The notes under the pieces: generated by a model
The model's input: only the letters and a program-made list of their open reading frames with translations
Database searches by the model: none
What the model was told of the DNA's origin: nothing
Position numbers and translations under genes: made by a program
Shown: positions 23,481 through 34,200 of the stretch, piece by piece
Position numbering within the stretch: position 1 is the first letter of the stretch
Layout: the number at the start of each line of letters is the position of its first letter
Source: Hysterangium stoloniferum
Lineage: Eukaryota; Basidiomycota; Agaricomycetes; Hysterangiales; Hysterangiaceae
Assembly: GCA_015178975.1 (NCBI GenBank)
Contig: WHVD01000043.1
Coordinates: forward strand, 310,001 to 374,000
Length of the DNA stretch: 64,000 bases
Direction: 5' to 3'

Positions 23481-25470
23481 GGTTACAACCGTGCATCGCG
23501 ATATCACATCATTTCATCCAGCCCACCAACCCATAACAGACAATATTACCGACAACCACCTTACTTGTATGAAGATCCAATACAGCTTCTCATGTGTTGC
23601 ATCCGAGATCCATGATTTCGAGAGATTTCTGAAGCCGTACTGAAGGTTTTAGTGGGCGACATACATGTACATATAGCGTCATTGTCACGTCATATTGATT
23701 TGAGGACATCACATTCCCTGTTTTGGAGTATTTCCTGCTTGAAAACCTTCTTCGACGACAGCACGCTTATCGCTGATCATATAAACAAGCTGAATATGGT
23801 TTCTTCGCTCATTGGGCCCATCGTGCCGTACGTTCACATTATTTTACTTTCAGCACCGTCTTACATCCACCTATGAAACCTTCCTACCAGTCTGACTCTG
23901 ACGCACACGATTCCAAATTGGGTTCTTCTGTGGTATGGCAAGCGCATAATCGCGTTGACTCTGAAACTGATAGCTGGATCTTCTGAGCCCGAATTCCGGT
24001 GTACCACAGTGTGCAGCCTCGATACCATCGCCATTCTCATTTTTCTCTTTCCTCATTGTGACATAATGCGTAGCTCGACCAATGACAAATACATTAGTTA
24101 CCACCTTGAGCGTTTGTATTTCACCGTGCGTTCCTTCCTTTGTTTCTACGACACCTTTCACTCGTGTGTCTAATTAGGCGCCGATATGAGTGTTGGGGAA
24201 ACACGGTTGCCCTGACAAAGGTCTTGCACCATTGATTGGACACAATTCCTAGCCCTTTCTCTTAGATCATGCCGACACATCATCTCAACCAAAGGGAGGA
24301 GCCCAATTGCGTCGCCCTTTATTCAACCCACTTTGCAGTTGGGGTTCCAGATGTTATAAAGATATATGATTTGAGCAGATGTAAGGACGCATATAGTCAC
24401 TATGTATTGTCCCCGTGAGCTCTTCAGCCGTCCCCATACGTGTGTTAAATACATTTGAGGGCACTAGGCATTCCTGGACTAACCTCCGAATGAACAACAC
24501 TTGTTTAATCAAGATATTATTGAAGGTCTGAGAAAGGCCCCCCCTCCGTCTCCATTTGGATGCATGTGTCGTTCAGGCTCATGCTACCTTCACTCCAGTG
24601 TTCAATCAACGCGATTCATGATCTTATAACCGACGACCCTCACACCGTGCGAGGAACTGTTGGGCGAATTCCTTCAACTAATTCTACTTCATTGAAAATT
24701 TGACAGCAAAGCTGGCAGAGATCGCAAGAGATAAGAGCGCATACAGTGACTTTTCACCCTCGGCGCGAGCGTGGCAGGTTCCACGCGTTTATGGCCATAC
24801 ATCCGTTGAATACACTTGCGGACACCACCAGTGGCTAGACTGACATCCTATTTATAGACGACAATCATTTCAAAAAGAAGGCGGATTTGAGAGTTGTATG
24901 GAGTTACTCAATGTGAATAATTTGAGGGCGAAGATAGTCACTTGCGATGATAGCTGCGAGGTTCTCACCCTGGTGTTGAATATATTGCGAGCACTGACCA
25001 TGGCGGGAGTCACATCGGATTTACTAGCCAATTGTCATGTTCGACTGATCTCATTTCGAGTAGTCGCGAAACAGCCACTTGATTCAATCTAATGTTAAAG
25101 AGGGCATCGACTAGATCCGCGGACCGCTTGCACGTTAGTTGTCGCCACCTCTTCCTTCCTATGCATAGTCGCCACACCTTTCACTGGTGTGTTGGTGCGT
25201 CGACGATTCGAATTACATCTCCGCTTTCCGGAATATAACGCGTGGAAGAGAACTATGAGGCTTCCAGACCGTTTCATCAAACACAATGTTGGTGAGTGAG
25301 TTGGTCGCCAGAATGGTGCTAGCCAAGGAGACACCGCCAGATGTCAATTTCAACACTCACAGTGCTTCTCAATTCTTAATCTACCTTGTCATAATCGAAT
25401 CGAATGGCTACAGCAATCGATGAAAAGTGTGAGCTTGGTGCGAACAGTTCACTCAGCAGGATAGACAATT
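23481..25470 (+). pseudogene. Family B, 3' part with the VHSAG-type ending
   Basis: Begins inside exon 3 (ggttacaaccgtgcatcgcg) next to the copia fragment. It carries the exon with HVHIASLSRHIDLRTSHSLF and STLIADHINKLNMVSSLIG, the intron from about 23831, SDSDAHDSKLGSSVVW, SSEPEFRCTTVCSLDTIAIL, the internal modules, and the C-terminal exon ending in the GTVHSAG-like segment with a stop near 25468. It is followed by the same 60-bp spacer and a convergent family A gene as at 45630. Decayed. Confidence 0.55.
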
Positions 25471-25499
25471 ATATTATATGACTGATTATGAATTATAGG

Positions 25500-26557
25500 C
25501 ACAATTTGTTTATACGAACTCCAATGGACTTAACTGATGGATTGGTTATTGCTCGAGCCGCACAATATGGAAGAAGGGAAACGAGCATGGCGATGGTATC
25601 GAGGGTGCACACTATGGTACACGCAGATTCTGGCTCGGAAGATTCAGCTATCAGCGAGTAACCACCATTATTATCCCGGCAGAATGTGTTAAAATACGCG
25701 TGTCTCTATCACGTACTCAGGTAGCAGAAGACCTTCGCAATCACGCAGGGAGCTATATTCTCATGTCGCTACGTATATAAACACTAAGAACAATAGGAGA
25801 CTATATGGGGAAGGCAATGGAAATGTAAAAAAAAGGGGGAATAATGGAACAATAGGGAAGGGAACAAAGGAACATGACCTTGGATGATGCTCGAAATCCA
25901 ACAGAATGCAAGAACGGGCAATTGGGCTCGTTTCCATCGGAATCAGACTTGTACGACAGTTTCATAGGTAGATGCAAGGCGGAGCTGTAATGTAAAACAA
26001 TGTGAACGTACATTACGATGGACCCAATGAGCGAAGAAACCCACATTCAGCTGGTAGATGTATTGCAATTAAGGGCCTACGTGTGCTCAATACTTGGGGG
26101 GCTATCTATGATCCCTCAAGCAAAGAATCAATTTCATTCGGCCATCCAGGTAATGGTATATCTTGCTGTACGTAGGTACGATGTGATTCGCAATTATATG
26201 TACAATTTGTTAATCCAAATTCTGATGGACACGCAAAAATCAAAATATTTCCAAGCCAGACCTCATATACCACATTAAAATCTACAATGAGAACTTTGGA
26301 CTTACGTCACTCTTTGTCTGGCTCAGACCCTGCACAAAATTCAAGCTGATTGATATGGCAAGGGTGAAGGAAGAAATCACGTTGCTTACCATTAACCCGA
26401 CTAGACCATCACTTGGTCTGGGTTTCTCCTCAGTGAAAGTTTTGATAAAATTAAACAGTCGGCGCGCACTCTCACCAGAAAAGGTTCCATGTTGACACTG
26501 CCAACTTGAAAGCCGCAGCGGGTAAGTATAGCTCTGGACTGCATTTGTATTATTCAT
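25500..26557 (-). pseudogene. Family A gene, copy 1
   Basis: Unknown function. It starts at 26557 with MNNTNAVQSYTYPLRLSSWQ, then TFSGESARRLFNFIKTFTEE and a GTAAGC donor. A 24-nt exon (LSQTKSD) follows before a second GTAAGT donor. Further downstream are LPGWPNG-type and VSSLIGSIVMYVHIVL segments; the latter is homologous to the family B exon NVVSSFIGPIVRYVHNIL, so A and B share 3' exons and are paralogues in part. The start faces family B copy 2 across a 335-bp gap. Several exons look decayed, so I score it as a probable pseudogene. Confidence 0.5.
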
Positions 26558-26892
26558 GGCAATGCCACTTCTCGAATATCAGAAAAGCCATTTTGCTTTC
26601 ATCCCTGACGCTCAACAACGCCTTGAATACTATATTATGGGGTGACAATTGTCAAAACTATTATTAGATGCTGTGTGAGCCTTCAGCGGAAGGCATAAGA
26701 AAGTAGCAACGTAACCAAGTCCACTGGTTCATATATAGTTCAAAGAAGGTGAGGGGATTTCGCTCACGAAGGCAGGGATGACATGCTGTGAATCCTGTGT
26801 AAGCGAAGCCACGAGGCAATAGAACACTCCGACTGACTGCACCATAAAAGCCCGGCACCCCCTTCTAGTGTAAGTACAACTGCTACGCACAA
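26558..26892. promoter_or_regulatory. Shared upstream region between divergent A and B genes
   Basis: 335 bp between the two start codons, conserved at 46723-47055, 42226-42558 and, inverted, 60808-61141. A TATA-like cataaaag (26843-26850) lies about 43 bp before the B start. Conservation across copies suggests a bidirectional promoter; this is inference. Confidence 0.5.
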
Positions 26893-27708
26893 ATGTCTGC
26901 TTTCAACGAGACAACTCTGGGGAATCGCGATGAGGCAACGGTTCAGACCTACCTTGAAGGCGTTGAGGAGCTACCACCCTTAGTTTCCCCAGGCGTATTG
27001 AGTTCAGAGCAACGGGACCAGATCATTAAGACGGGGATGAGAGAGATATTCAGGGAGAGGCTTCGAAAACGGTGGGGTTGTAACGAACCCGGCCATGATT
27101 TATGTTATCGGGCGCCTGATGACGAGCAGCACATAGAGCTATCTGCAAGCCATATAGAGGTCTGGGTTGATGAGTGGGTGAGTAAAGTAAAATGCAATTT
27201 CCATGCGATCGTTGTCACATGCGGCACATTTCAGTGTCAAGGAGAAGCGACCTGCCATGACCCACCCACTGTTGTTCAGATATCCACCAATACGACATCC
27301 AACCTCAGCCCGTATCATAGTCATGGCGAAGAGTGGGGAATGATCTCACGGAGTCTTGTGACATCTTCAAGTATTGAAATTGGCCCCGGGTATTACTGTG
27401 GAGCCGGTTTGGAAAGGGTTGGAATGAAAGTCCTCCAGAGTGCAAAGAAAGCTTCATTGATGGCAAAGTTAACAATATACGGGCAAATACTAAGTCCATT
27501 TTCTCGCGACAATGGTGCCTTGAGCAAGATTCTACACAAGCGTCTCACCCTGCCAAGATTGGGAATACTAATTCAAGAGTGTGTTGATTTAGCGAGGTAG
27601 GGATACCTCAGTGTCAATCATTGGATACACTCGAAATACTTATGTCTGAATCGTAGACCTACATGTTGAAGACAAAAGGCACCGCATATATGTGGCAGGG
27701 TCAACATA

Positions 27709-29320
27709 CAGTAGGCAACAAAACCCTTACAGTGTTTTGCACTTTTTGAAAGACATAGCTATTCCTCCAGAAATAAATTCTGAAAATTGCTGAAAATATT
27801 ATGTAATATACTTCAAAATCATACCTTCCAGAAATGCACAGCCACAAGGCACCATGTCCTTATTTGGTAAGTCCACATCACACACAAACCAATAGCTCAT
27901 TGTAAGGGTTTTGTTGCACACTATTTTGAGACTATTATTACAAGAAATTAGTATTTAGTATGGCCCCCCTTTGCTCTAATCACTGCTGCAAGTCTTCTAG
28001 GCATACTCTCAATAAGCTTCTGACACTCCTCCTTTGGAATCTCTTCCCACACCTTCTGCACCCTCTCCCACAGTTCATGAACACTATTTGCAGGCTGTTC
28101 ATACTCCCCCAGCTTCTTTTTGACATGATTCCACAGATGTTCAATAGGATTCATGTCAGGAGATTGTGCAGGACACTTGAGGACTGTAACATCATGGTCA
28201 GTGAACCTTTTCTGAGCCTTTTTGCTGGTGTGTTTGGGGTCATTGTCTTGTTGAAACACAATGTCAGCCACTGTCTGTTTTGTGTTTTGTTGTAATATTT
28301 GAGGTTTTGCTGGAGTTCATCATCCAGGATCTCCACATAAAGCTCAGCATCCATCCTCCCATCAATTTTGGTTGCAAACCCAACCCCATGCCAGCCCATG
28401 CATCCCCGCATCATCAGGTTTCCTCCTCCAAACTTGACTGTTCCCTCTACTAACCTATCATTTAACCCCTCACCCACATTTTTCCACACATTTTTCCTTC
28501 CATCTGATCCCAGCCTATTAATCTTAGTCTCATCAGACCATATGACCCTCTTCCAGTCCTCCAGGGTCCATTCCAAATGCCTTTCTGCAACTCCAATCGA
28601 GATTTCCAACAATGAGGTTTGAGAAGTGGCCTTTTTCTCTTTACCACAGCCCTCATGCCTATGGTTTTGAGGTGGTGACGCACTGTTTGTGAATTAATAG
28701 GAGTGTTGATGATGTTTATAAGTTTCTTGGTTGCCTGTGTGGCATTATTAACCTTCCCCATGCAAATTATTCTTCTAGCATAGGCAATATTGGCTGTGGT
28801 AAGCTTTGTAGGACGGCCACCAGAGCATTTGGGGAGGTCAGAGTGATGCTCAGAGCAAATATGACTGATGGTGGCACTGCTGAGATGAGTTTGGTAACAT
28901 ATTTGAGCTCCAGAAATGCCAGAGTCAAATAGAGTAAGAATATGTTGGATTTGGCTGGAGGAGAGCTTTTTCATTGTGAGTAGGGTAATTGTGGGATTCC
29001 AACTGGTTGCTTTCATCTTATATACATTGAGGAAGAGTGGTCACATGACTTTGTTGAACTTTATAAACAAATTCATGTGACTAGGACCCATTTTGAACTT
29101 TAAAAATGTGTGCAACAAAACCCTTACAATGAGCTATTGGTTTGTGTGTGATGTGGACTTACCAAATAAGGATGTGGTGCCTTGTGGCTGTGCATTTCTA
29201 GAAGGTATGATGTTGAAGTATATTACATAATATTTTCGGCATTTTACATAATTTATTTCTGGAGGAATAGCCATGTCTTTCAATAAGTACAAAACATTGT
29301 AAGGGTTTTGTTGCCTACTG
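27709..29320 (-). mobile_element. Tc1/mariner DNA transposon inside a copia LTR
   Basis: 1612 bp with inverted repeats of about 213 bp (27709-27921 and 29108-29320) starting CAGTAGGCAACAAAACCC. It is flanked by the TA duplication (27707-27708 and 29321-29322). The undisturbed 3' LTR at 35198 shows a single TA at this site, so the insertion is exact. Each inverted repeat holds a second, oppositely oriented copy of the 20-bp tip (27898-27921 and 29108-29131). The inside encodes a transposase on the minus strand. This is the youngest layer of the nest. Confidence 0.95.
27948..28974 (-). pseudogene. Tc1-type transposase, frameshifted
   Basis: The start is best placed at MKKLSSSQIQHILTLF (28974). 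The N-terminal part has the two helix-turn-helix DNA-binding subdomains (ISGAQICYQTHLSSATISHI, GGRPTKLT) of Tc1 transposases. The catalytic core follows: WSDETKINRLGSDGR with the first Asp, FQQDNDPKHTSKKAQ with the second Asp, and NPIEHLWN with the Glu. 34 residues separate the second Asp from the Glu (DD34E), the Tc1 signature. The C-terminus ends RAKGGHTKY. The frame changes twice, near 28600 and between about 28270 and 28300, so the present copy would not make an active enzyme although its ends are well kept. Confidence 0.9.
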
Positions 29321-29638
29321 TATTTGGGGACTGTCTGAATAACGGTGATACCGGTGTGGTAACAACATGATCGGTCATCACGATCAGGCTCCACTCATCC
29401 ACACGTCTCACATATGAGCACATGGTCCTTTTGTTTATGTAGAATATATAAAGGGATAACCTACATAGCTTAACCTCAGTCCGTTATACTTATACGAGAC
29501 TGAGGTGAGCACAGAATGATCCTTCCACTCTTAGTATATGTGCTTACTGTATACAATAGCTCTTCTTAGGTACACATTATATCAGTCCGTTATACTTATA
29601 CGAGACTGAGCTCTTCTTAGGGACTATATATTTTAACA

Positions 29639-29649
29639 GGTTATGGGCC
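29639..29649 (+). promoter_or_regulatory. Primer-binding site of copia element 2
   Basis: ggttatgggcc lies directly after the 5' LTR and matches the complement of the initiator-tRNA anticodon region (GGCCCATAACC). It is shared with copia element 1 and both gag-only elements. Confidence 0.8.
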
Positions 29650-29692
29650 TTTGTCCCTACTGAAACACTTACCCAATTTTTTTCCCGCCGCC

Positions 29693-30251
29693 ATGTCTAT
29701 GCCGGCCTCTACCCCGTCCATCCCTCTGTTGCGCATGTCTGTTGTTTATGCAGATACTAAGCTCGATAAGGATGTGGGAAACTACTCTGAATGGTACCGC
29801 AGTGCTCGGCACTACCTCACGGTCACTGGCCTCATTTCCTATGCCCTTGGCACTGCCCCCTCCCCAGTATCTTCCGACCCTCTTGCTATGCAGAACTGGG
29901 CTGCAAATGATGGCCTCGCCCATGCTTTGATCCTCTCGACCCTGTCCAGGGCTGAGTGGGACTTCGCCGAGCCCATTCAGGGTGCGAAGACCTGTTGGGA
30001 CGCCCTTCTGCTTCGCCATCGGAATGAGGGGCCCATTCGCCAGGTGCAACTGATCCAGGAGGCCCTCACTCTCCAGTGTTCCAAGTCGATCTCTCTCTCT
30101 ACTACCGCCTCTCAAATCTGCCGTGCCATCTCCCGTGCGTTCGAGATGGGCCAGCTCACTGAGGACCTTTTTAAGTGCATTGCCTTATTGAACTCCCTTG
30201 GGGATTTTCCCCATTTACGCTCCTTGATCACACGAGACCTTTCTGAGTCCT
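29693..30251 (+). CDS. Copia element 2 Gag, N-terminal part
   Basis: The first ATG in good context (gccgccATGtct) is at 29693; the open frame upstream of it has no ATG. The protein starts MSMPASTPSIPLLRMSVVYA and continues DVGNYSEWYRSARHYLTVTG and RHRNEGPIRQVQLIQEALTL, typical of the capsid region of copia Gag. A 975-bp solo LTR enters at 30252. A parallel Gag in copia element 1 (about 8851-9611) has the same blocks, such as EGPIRQVQLLQEALTTR. The role would be particle formation. Confidence 0.85.
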
Positions 30252-30448
30252 TGTTAAGAGCAGAAACTGACGGATGTCGGCAGACCGACGGGGACCGAAC
30301 GGAAGGACTTGGCTTCAGCTTATGTGCTGCGCCCTCGCAAGTTACCGTCAGGTGTCCTTAAATTTCGGGCAGGCGAAAACTAGTCCTGTCAAGTAAACCT
30401 CTCGGTAAACTACCGATCGGAAACCGAAGGATAAGTTGAGGGTTGGGT

Positions 30449-30600
30449 TGAGGGGTCGGAGACCAAGAGTCGGAGACTGAGAGAGTCGGAGACTGAGAGT
30501 CGGAGACTGAGACAGTCGGAGACTGAGACTGAGACAGTCGGAGACTGAGAGTTGGAGACTGAGAGTGTCAGGGACTGAGAGTCGGAGATTAGAGGTTGAA
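30449..30600. repeat. Minisatellite, unit near gtcggagactgaga
   Basis: Seven or more imperfect copies of a 14-bp unit, with gtcggagact at the core, inside the 975-bp solo LTR. The smaller family member at 10529 has only a short, degenerate version (agtcggagatcggaggt, about 11022), so the tract has probably expanded here. Confidence 0.8.
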
Positions 30601-30682
30601 GTCGTAAATGTAGGTTGAATCGTAAATCGGATGGAGTCGGAATGTGGTGGTCGTGAATAGATAATGGAGTCGGAAATTAGAG

Positions 30683-30776
30683 GGTATCTAAGTCGATCTA
30701 AGTCGATCTAAGTCGATATTCTAAGTCGATATTCTAAGTCGATATTCTAAGTCGATATTCTAAGTCGATATTCTGA
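30683..30776. repeat. Minisatellite, unit ctaagtcgatatt
   Basis: About eight copies of a ctaagtcgat core with spacing of 10 to 13 bp, in the same solo LTR. Confidence 0.8.
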
Positions 30777-31269
30777 TTGTCTAGTAGTTACATTACAATG
30801 GGTCTTATATACGAGTTATCGGCGTCTAGAAACTACTAACTAAGGGAAGAGCGGAAAACGGCATTGACAAATAAGCTTGACTAGGAACCAGAAAGTTACG
30901 ATAAGTTCGGAAGCCGAGATTTAGCCGAGAGCGGAATTACGAGAAAAGGGAATAGTCCACGGGCTACAGGTATATATGGGCATATGTGAAACATAGAGTA
31001 AAACGGATCATCATAATGAAAGGGGACGTATCAAAGCATAACCAGATGGTAGAGTATATTTTGACAGGGGCGTAAACGAGGTTTGATCGCCGTGAAGGTA
31101 TACGTCAGTGTCGGTGTTCCGAAGGTTGCCGAAATGATGACTTGATCAATAACTTCGAACATTGATAGACTGTAGTATTCTCGGAGACCATCGGGTTGCG
31201 ACATGGGTTACGACACGGTCGTAACAGTCCTCTGCATCTACCCCTTACACTTCCGCTCACATTATCCTC

Positions 31270-34200
31270 TTGCTCGAAAATGAGCAGCGCCTTCTTGCAT
31301 CTGATACCCAGCGTACTGCGCCTGTGGATGCCATCGCCCTTTCAACACAATCCGCTTCCCCGAAACGTCCTGTTGTTACCTGTAGCAACCCGAATTGCCG
31401 CAAACAGGGACACACGATCGCGTACTGTGTTTCAGCTGGGGGGGGGATGGCTGGCAAAAGCATCGAAGAAGGCAAAGCTGCCCGGCGCAGGGATCTGGAA
31501 GTTAAGAAATCCGGAAATTCTACACCTGCACCTGCAGGTAAGTTCCCCATCAGCATCACGGGTGCAAACGGTCAAGTCTTTACCGCATATATGGACACGC
31601 CCCTACCAAATGATGCAGCTTTCGCTGGTACCATGATTGAAGAGCCTGCCATGGTGATGACGCCTTCTGATCAGGCTGAATATGCTGGATGGATAGCCAC
31701 CGATGATAACCCACATGTCACCGTAAATTGGAACCTACATAGTTCTCCAGTGGGCACATCGGCACTGGCCACATCAGTGCTGGCCACATCGGCCCCTCCC
31801 CTTCTCGGCTCACCTCCCATTCCACACCCCTTCTGGCTTGATACAGGTGCCAGTATACATGTATCACCAGACCATACCGACTTTATCTCCTTATGCACCA
31901 TATCCCCACGCCCTGTCACAGGCCTGGGGGGGTCATCGGTCATGGCTATCGGATTGGGCGATGTTCGCCTTCGCATTGAGAATGGGACCCACATTATTCT
32001 CCGTGATGTTCTTTACATCCCTACTGCATCTGTTCGACTTATCTCTGTTAGGTGTATCACTAGAGATTCCAACGTCACTGCTCATTTCAGTCATTCCTCA
32101 TGCTGGCTCACGAGTCCTTCTGGTGCAACCATTACACAAGGCTCACTACTTCCCCACAGGAACTTATATTCCTTAACATTACAGTCTACTGCCTCTGACC
32201 AGGTTTTCTTCTCCCATGGTCATCCTGATCTTGCCACATGGCACCGTCGTTTGGGTCACGCGAATTATCAATCCATCCTGGATATGGTCAAAAATGGTCT
32301 CATCAAAGGTGTGCCACTCTCCACTCACCAGCATCCACCCAAGTGTGATTTTTGCATCCTCGGAAAGCAGACCAAAAATTCTGTACCCAAGGTGAGAGCA
32401 CAGGGGGATGGGCATAAGGCTACAAGGCGCTTGGAAAAGGTCTGGGTGGATTTGGCAGGTCCTAATGATGTTGCATCCCGCACAGGATCATTATATATTA
32501 TGAATATTATTGATGATTACTCACATTACCCCTGGTCAATCCCGCTAACCCATAAAAGTGATGCTTTTCCAGCGCTCCAGACCTGGGAACGTGCACGGGA
32601 GGTGGAGACTGGCCTGAAAGTTGGAGTGTACAGGACAGACAATGGCAAATTAAAAAGTAATCGAATGCAACAGTGGCTCGAGTCTCGTGGGACCCGGCAC
32701 GAATACACAGCACTTTATACATCTGTGCATATAGGCCGTGTCGAGCGCATACACCATACTTTAATGGGGAAGGCACGTACTATGCGTATATATGCTGGCT
32801 TACCTGCCCAATTTTGGGAGGAATTTTACCTTACTGCGACTCATGTACACGCAAAAACTACTACAGTTCAACTTCAGAAACGATCACCTTGGGAACTTTG
32901 GCATGGCCGGTCACCGGATGTCACTTATTTACGGGAGGCAGGGTGTTGGGCATTCGTCCTCATCCTCAGCAAACATAACCCCAAAGTATACGAGCGATCA
33001 ATCGAATGTATTCTTCTAGGATACGAACCCAACATGAAGGTGTATCGATGCTACGACCCAAAAACGAATTTGATTTATGTCTCTTACCACGTGCGATTCC
33101 TTGAAAGTCACGATGGCCACATTAGGCCAAGCCCGGGCTCTAATGGTACGTTACCACCACCGCACATCCCATTAACTCATGATATGAACCCCTCACCACC
33201 GCCGTTGGATGACTCTGAGCCGATCATTCCTACACCTAGTACCTCCAATGTGCCACCAGCTCTCCCTATCCCAGGTACCAATTCGATACCCCCTGTCCCT
33301 CCTGTCCCAGCACTCCCTGTGCCCACTGATACTGACATCCGTCGGTCCAATCGCATAGCCACGCGCATTGCAGATCGCCCCTCCCGGGTAGCTACTGCTG
33401 TCCAGGCCTCCATTGACAGTGCAGCCCATGTGCGTGCACAGAAAGAACAGCGTCGCCTTGCTCTTCAGCAATTGCATGCAGACGTTGCTGACATTCCCGA
33501 GGACACAGAGGAGCCGCGGGGGCTGGCCAAGTCCCATGAGGACGTATTAGCTGCGATCTCTAGTGGTTCAGTGCCCTATGAGATGGACCCACTTACCTGG
33601 GAGGAGGCCAGGGATTCACCTCATGGTGATGCTTGGCGTCTCAGCTACCAGGAGGAACTTGCATCGCTGAAAAGTATGGGAGTATACAGGTTAGTTCCAC
33701 TGTCTGATGTCCCCTCAGGCACCAAGATCCATAAGGGCAAGCCCGTTTTTCATGTAAAACGGAATGCCCTAGATGAGGTGACTCGGCGCAAGACTAGGCT
33801 GGTGTTTCGGGGGTATGAGCAGGTTCATGGCCGGGATTACACTAAAACGACCTCACCTACAGCTCGGATGGAGTCGTGGCGACTTCTCCTGCATATCGCA
33901 GCGCATTTTGGTTGGGATGCACAACAGATTGATGTCAAGACCGCTTTCCTATATGGCCTACTCCCTGACGATGAGACTCAATACATGTATCAACCAGCGG
34001 GCTTTGAAGAAGCAGGAAAGGAGTCTTGGGTTTGGCATCTTATCCGGGGTTTGTATGGCATGAAACAAGCTGGCCGCATCTGGAATCGGACCTTGCACGA
34101 CAAGATGGTGGAATGGGGATTCACACAATTGTCCAGTGAATCATGTATATATTACCGCCACACCTCACAGGGCACAATAATCGCTGCTGTCCATGTGGAC

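Larger units (their letters stand above)
30252..31226 (+). mobile_element. Solo LTR nested in copia element 2 (TGTTAAG family)
   Basis: A 975-bp block from TGTTAAGAGCAG to CGTAACA, flanked by gtcct (30247-30251 and 31227-31231). Near its start it shares cttcagcttatgtgctgc with the solo LTR at 10529. Two simple-repeat tracts lie inside. A TATA-like tatatatggg occurs near 30971. Probably Ty3/gypsy (inference). Confidence 0.85.

Noticed and set aside
29669-30115. 148-codon minus-strand frame over the copia Gag
   Set aside because: Antisense shadow of the Gag coding region, with no matching motif.
30449-30776. Possible CRISPR-like array
   Set aside because: The repeats are short, adjoining and imperfect with no unique spacers; they are minisatellites within a solo LTR.
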